Source of the DNA: Actinomycetota bacterium
GTDB lineage: Bacteria > Actinomycetota > Actinomycetes > Actinomycetales > Angustibacteraceae
Reading direction: 5' to 3'
Assembly: GCA_014377795.1 (NCBI GenBank)
Contig: JACMOY010000127.1
Location: 1 to 8,651, forward strand
Length of the DNA: 8,651 nt
The translations under genes were made by a program, and so were the position numbers. Below, in pieces: positions 6,483 to 8,651 of the stretch (position 1 is its first letter; each line of letters starts with the position of its first letter). The notes beneath the pieces were generated by a model. That model had not been told where the DNA came from. It searched no databases and saw only the letters and a program-made list of their open reading frames with translations.

Positions 6483-7177
6483 CGGGGCAGGTCCTGCAGG
6501 AACGGGTTGGTGACGCGCTCGCGACCGATGGTCGTGGCGGCACCGTGACCGGGGAGCACCAGGGTGTCGTCGGTGCGGCCGAGCACCTGATGGGCGAGGG
6601 TGCGCAGCATGGCGCCGTGGTCGCCGCCCGGCAGGTCGGTGCGGCCGATGCTGCCCTCGAACAGGACGTCGCCGCTGAACAGGGTGCGGGTGGCCGCTTC
6701 GCGGGTGCCCTCGGGCACACCGGCCAGCTCGAACATGACCGATCCCTGCGTGTGGCCGGGGGCGTGGACGACGTCGAGCCGCAGGCCCGCGAGGTCCAGC
6801 GTCGCGGCGTCGGCGAGGTCGACGACGTCGTCCGGCTCGGTCCACGTGGCCGCCTTGCCGAACTGCTGCTCGAGCATGGCGAGCATCTGCGGCGCGAACT
6901 CGGCCAGCGGGTCGCGCAGCCGGTAGCGGTCGTCGCCGTGCAGGTACGCGGCGACCCCGTGGGCGCCGCAGACGGGTGTGACCGAGTAGGTGTGGTCGAG
7001 GTGGCCGTGGGTCAGCAGGACCGCAGCGGGCTTGAACCGGTGCTCGCGCAGCACCTGCGCGAGCTGGTCGAGGATCTCGATGCCCGGGTCGACGATGACG
7101 CACTCCTGCCCCGGGCCGGTGGCCACGACGTAGCAGTTGGTGCCGAAGGCGGCGCTGGGAAAGCCGATGACCTGCAC
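6479..7177 (-). CDS. MBL-fold metallo-hydrolase, glyoxalase II-like
   Basis: A 232-residue cytoplasmic hydrolase of the metallo-beta-lactamase fold, with all metal ligands: T-H-G-H-L-D-H (His57, His59, Asp61, His62), His142 (APGHTQGS), Asp170 (LFSGDVLF) and His211 (LPGHGA). The [19 protein letters not shown] segment places it with hydroxyacylglutathione-hydrolase-like (YcbL-type) proteins. These lack the long C-terminal substrate domain of classic glyoxalase II. The substrate is unknown, and a thioester such as an S-acyl mycothiol is a reasonable guess for actinobacteria. The start is GTG at 7177, because [18 protein letters not shown] is the normal N-terminus. No Shine-Dalgarno is present, but TAGTCT lies exactly six bases upstream, suggesting a leaderless message. 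The end overlaps hisS by four bases (ATGA). It diverges from the cyclophilin gene, as Rv2581c does from ppiB. Confidence 0.93.
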   Translation of the reverse strand: MQVIGFPSAAFGTNCYVVATGPGQECVIVDPGIEILDQLAQVLREHRFKPAAVLLTHGHLDHTYSVTPVCGAHGVAAYLHGDDRYRLRDPLAEFAPQMLAMLEQQFGKAATWTEPDDVVDLADAATLDLAGLRLDVVHAPGHTQGSVMFELAGVPEGTREAATRTLFSGDVLFEGSIGRTDLPGGDHGAMLRTLAHQVLGRTDDTLVLPGHGAATTIGRERVTNPFLQDLPR

Positions 7178-7183
7178 CCGGCG

Positions 7184-7189
7184 AGACTA
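7184..7189 (-). promoter_or_regulatory. -10 element of a probable leaderless promoter for the MBL-hisS operon
   Basis: TAGTCT (7189-7184) fits TANNNT, followed by CGCCGG and then GTG at 7177. Predicted transcription start coincides with the start codon. The only -35 candidate is weak. Nearby, GTGACC occurs twice in the same orientation (7197-7202 and 7209-7214 on the plus strand), and its meaning is unclear. Confidence 0.45.
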
Positions 7190-7255
7190 TCGGCCCGTGA
7201 CCGAGTCGTGACCGCTCCCGACACCCGACGCAGCCCGACGTCCGGCCCCGCTCCC

Positions 7256-7290
7256 TACACTGACGAGCCGACGACCCGAGCAGCGAGGAG
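7256..7290 (+). promoter_or_regulatory. Promoter -10 and Shine-Dalgarno for the cyclophilin gene
   Basis: TACACT (7256-7261) matches TANNNT, with predicted transcription start near 7268 and a leader of about 30 bases. GAGGAG (7285-7290) is a strong Shine-Dalgarno sequence seven bases before GTG 7298. No clear -35 is seen. This leadered arrangement contrasts with the leaderless-looking divergent promoter on the other strand. Confidence 0.5.
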
Positions 7291-7297
7291 CCACGGC

Positions 7298-8104
7298 GTG
7301 ACCAAGGAACGTGATCGCGCCCGCGCCAAGCGCCGCTACGCCAAGCGCGAGCTGTCCGCGGCCGCCCGAGCGGCCCGCCGTCGGCGCAACCAGGCGATCA
7401 TCGGGACCGTCGTCACCGTCCTCGTCGTCGTGGGCGGGGTGCTCGCCCTGACCCGGATGGTCGGCACCTCGGTGCCGGTGTCCGCTGCGTCCACACCCAG
7501 CGCCACGACGTCAGCGGGCGCCCCGAACCCCTGCCCGGCACCGACGTCCGCGCCGGTGGCCACGGCGAAGAGCTACGCGAAGGCCCCGGCCAAGACGCTG
7601 GCGCAGGGCAAGGTCTGGGACGCGAAGGTCACGACCAGCTGCGGCACGATCGGGCTGGAGCTGTACGGCGACAAGGCACCTCAGACCGTGTCGTCGTTCA
7701 TCTTCCTGTCCCGCAACGGTTTCTACGCCGGATCACCGTGCCATCGACTGACATCGAGCCCGGCGCTCAAGGTGCTGCAGTGCGGCGACCCCACCGGGTC
7801 GGGCAACGGCGGGCCCGGCTACGGGTACGGCGTCGAGAACGTGCCCGCCGACGGTGCGTTCCCGGCCGGCACGCTGGCGATGGCTCGCGGCAGTGCGACC
7901 AACAGCAACGGCAGCCAGTTCTTCGTCACCTACGGCGCCACCACGCTGCCCTCGGCCGGCGGCGGGTACTCGATCTTCGGCAAGGTCACCCAGGGCATGG
8001 ACGTCCTCACCAAGGTCGCCGCGGGCGGCACCACCAACGGTCAGTCGGACGGTGCCCCCGCCCGAGCCATCAGCATCGAGAGCATCACGGTGACCCCACG
8101 ATGA
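7298..8104 (+). CDS. Membrane-anchored cyclophilin-type peptidyl-prolyl isomerase
   Basis: A 268-residue protein: a very basic cytoplasmic tail (1-31, many Arg/Lys), one transmembrane helix at about 32-52 ([20 protein letters not shown]), a Ser/Thr/Ala/Pro-rich extracytoplasmic linker (about 57-100) and a cyclophilin domain to the C-terminus. It should catalyse cis/trans isomerisation of Xaa-Pro bonds outside the membrane. Motifs seen are PCHRLT (Arg150, the catalytic Arg of the family), QCGDPTGSG (Gln161), [19 protein letters not shown] and [13 protein letters not shown]. The position normally aromatic just before V-L-Q is Lys158, which is unusual. Cys79, Cys115, Cys148 and Cys162 lie outside and could form disulfides. 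The GTG at 7298 is chosen because it follows GAGGAG and gives the usual basic-TM start; open frame further upstream is antisense to the MBL gene. It overlaps the DUF349 gene by ATGA. It is orthologous in position to M. tuberculosis ppiB (Rv2582). Confidence 0.92.
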   Translation: MTKERDRARAKRRYAKRELSAAARAARRRRNQAIIGTVVTVLVVVGGVLALTRMVGTSVPVSAASTPSATTSAGAPNPCPAPTSAPVATAKSYAKAPAKTLAQGKVWDAKVTTSCGTIGLELYGDKAPQTVSSFIFLSRNGFYAGSPCHRLTSSPALKVLQCGDPTGSGNGGPGYGYGVENVPADGAFPAGTLAMARGSATNSNGSQFFVTYGATTLPSAGGGYSIFGKVTQGMDVLTKVAAGGTTNGQSDGAPARAISIESITVTPR

Positions 8105-8651
8105 GCGAGCAGCAGCCCGAGAGCCCGACCCCCGTCGAGCCGGACGTGACGCAAGAACCCGCCGCGACGCCGGAACCCGTTGCGGCAGAGCCCGAGCAGG
8201 CGCCTGAGCCCGAGCCGAAGCCTGTGCCCCGGCCGAGCCCGGCGATGATCCCCCGGCGGCCGGCGGCCGCCCCGAGCATGCCCGTCCTGCCAACCCCCAG
8301 CGCCGACGCCCTGGCGTTCGGCCGCGTCGACGACGAGGGCACCGTCTTCGTCCGCACCGCCGACGGCGAGCGCGCGGTCGGCTCCTACCCCGGCGCGAGC
8401 GCCGACGAAGCCCTCGCGTACTTCGCGCGCAAGTACGACGAGATCGTCGGGCAGGTGGCGCTGTTCGAGCAGCGGCTGACCGTGGCCGACGTCCCGGTGA
8501 GCGAGGTCGACTCGACGCTGGCCAAGCTGCGCACCGCCAGCACCGACCCGGACGCCGTCGGCGACCTCGAGGCGCTCACCGCCCGCGTGGCCGCGCTGAC
8601 GCCGATCGCAACCGCTCGCAAGGCCGAGGCGGACGCCGCCCGCAACCGCGC
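8101..8651 (+). CDS. DUF349 domain-containing protein (N-terminal part, cut by window end)
   Basis: The ATG at 8101 overlaps the cyclophilin stop (ATGA), and 183 codons are visible without a stop. Residues 6-66 are a disordered Pro/Glu-rich segment (EPEQAPEPEPKPVPRPSP). A conserved module follows at about 67-115: ALAFGRVDDEGTVFVRTADGERAV, GSYPG, then ALAYFARKYDEI. After that comes an Ala/Glu/Arg-rich helical, probably coiled-coil stretch. As I recall, this N-terminal module is what precedes the DUF349 repeats in actinobacterial proteins of this family; the repeats themselves would lie beyond the window. The biochemical function is not established, and E. coli's DUF349 protein YccJ/other links are too uncertain to use. 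No strong Shine-Dalgarno is present, so translation is probably coupled to the cyclophilin gene. Confidence 0.8.
   Translation, partial: MSEQQPESPTPVEPDVTQEPAATPEPVAAEPEQAPEPEPKPVPRPSPAMIPRRPAAAPSMPVLPTPSADALAFGRVDDEGTVFVRTADGERAVGSYPGASADEALAYFARKYDEIVGQVALFEQRLTVADVPVSEVDSTLAKLRTASTDPDAVGDLEALTARVAALTPIATARKAEADAARNR

Noticed and set aside
4899..6548. 549-codon plus-strand frame opposite hisS and the radical SAM gene
   Set aside because: Antisense shadow of two well-supported genes. It crosses their boundary and the SOS box with no recognisable motif.
6545..7297. Open frame upstream of the cyclophilin GTG
   Set aside because: It is antisense to the MBL gene. The basic-tail plus transmembrane start and GAGGAG site fix the real start at 7298.

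Overview
This is a high-GC window with GTG starts, dense gene packing and GC-rich third positions, typical of an actinobacterium. The order aspS, (aldo/keto reductase), Rv2578c-type radical SAM gene, hisS, MBL hydrolase / divergent cyclophilin matches, from memory, the Mycobacterium tuberculosis stretch Rv2572c (aspS) to Rv2582 (ppiB). The DUF349 gene after the cyclophilin, and protein features in general, suggest a Micrococcales-type organism rather than a mycobacterium. I cannot name a genus.

Layout. 1-588 (+) is the C-terminal part of a GNAT acetyltransferase that enters from the left. 591-989 (-) holds a short membrane segment followed by out-of-frame scraps resembling the end of a GGDEF domain, most simply a decayed diguanylate cyclase. 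1022-2803 (-) is aspS. 2804-3020 is a gap with an imperfect long hairpin and tandem copies of a short unit that begins inside the stop region of the next gene. 3021-4001 (-) is an aldo/keto reductase. 4043-5128 (-) is a radical SAM protein of the Rv2578c / spore-photoproduct-lyase-like type. 5193-6482 (-) is hisS, overlapping by ATGA the MBL-fold hydrolase at 6479-7177 (-). A 120-bp divergent region separates this from a membrane-anchored cyclophilin (7298-8104, +), which overlaps by ATGA the start of a DUF349 protein (8101 onward, +, cut by the window end).

How the genes work together. Two class II aminoacyl-tRNA synthetases (AspRS, probably the non-discriminating Asp/Asn type, and HisRS) make this a housekeeping translation neighbourhood. 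The most interesting gene is the radical SAM one. A perfect 18-bp palindrome containing the actinobacterial LexA/SOS-box pattern TCGAAC-N4-GTTCGA lies directly upstream of its ATG, and the protein ends in QLSLL, a good match to the bacterial sliding-clamp (DnaN) binding peptide. Together these suggest an SOS-induced enzyme recruited to DNA through the clamp.

Three minus-strand genes (aldo/keto reductase, radical SAM, MBL) show the same geometry: a TANNNT-like hexamer, six bases, then the start codon, with no Shine-Dalgarno. This is what leaderless transcripts look like. aspS and the cyclophilin gene instead have ordinary leaders with ribosome binding sites.
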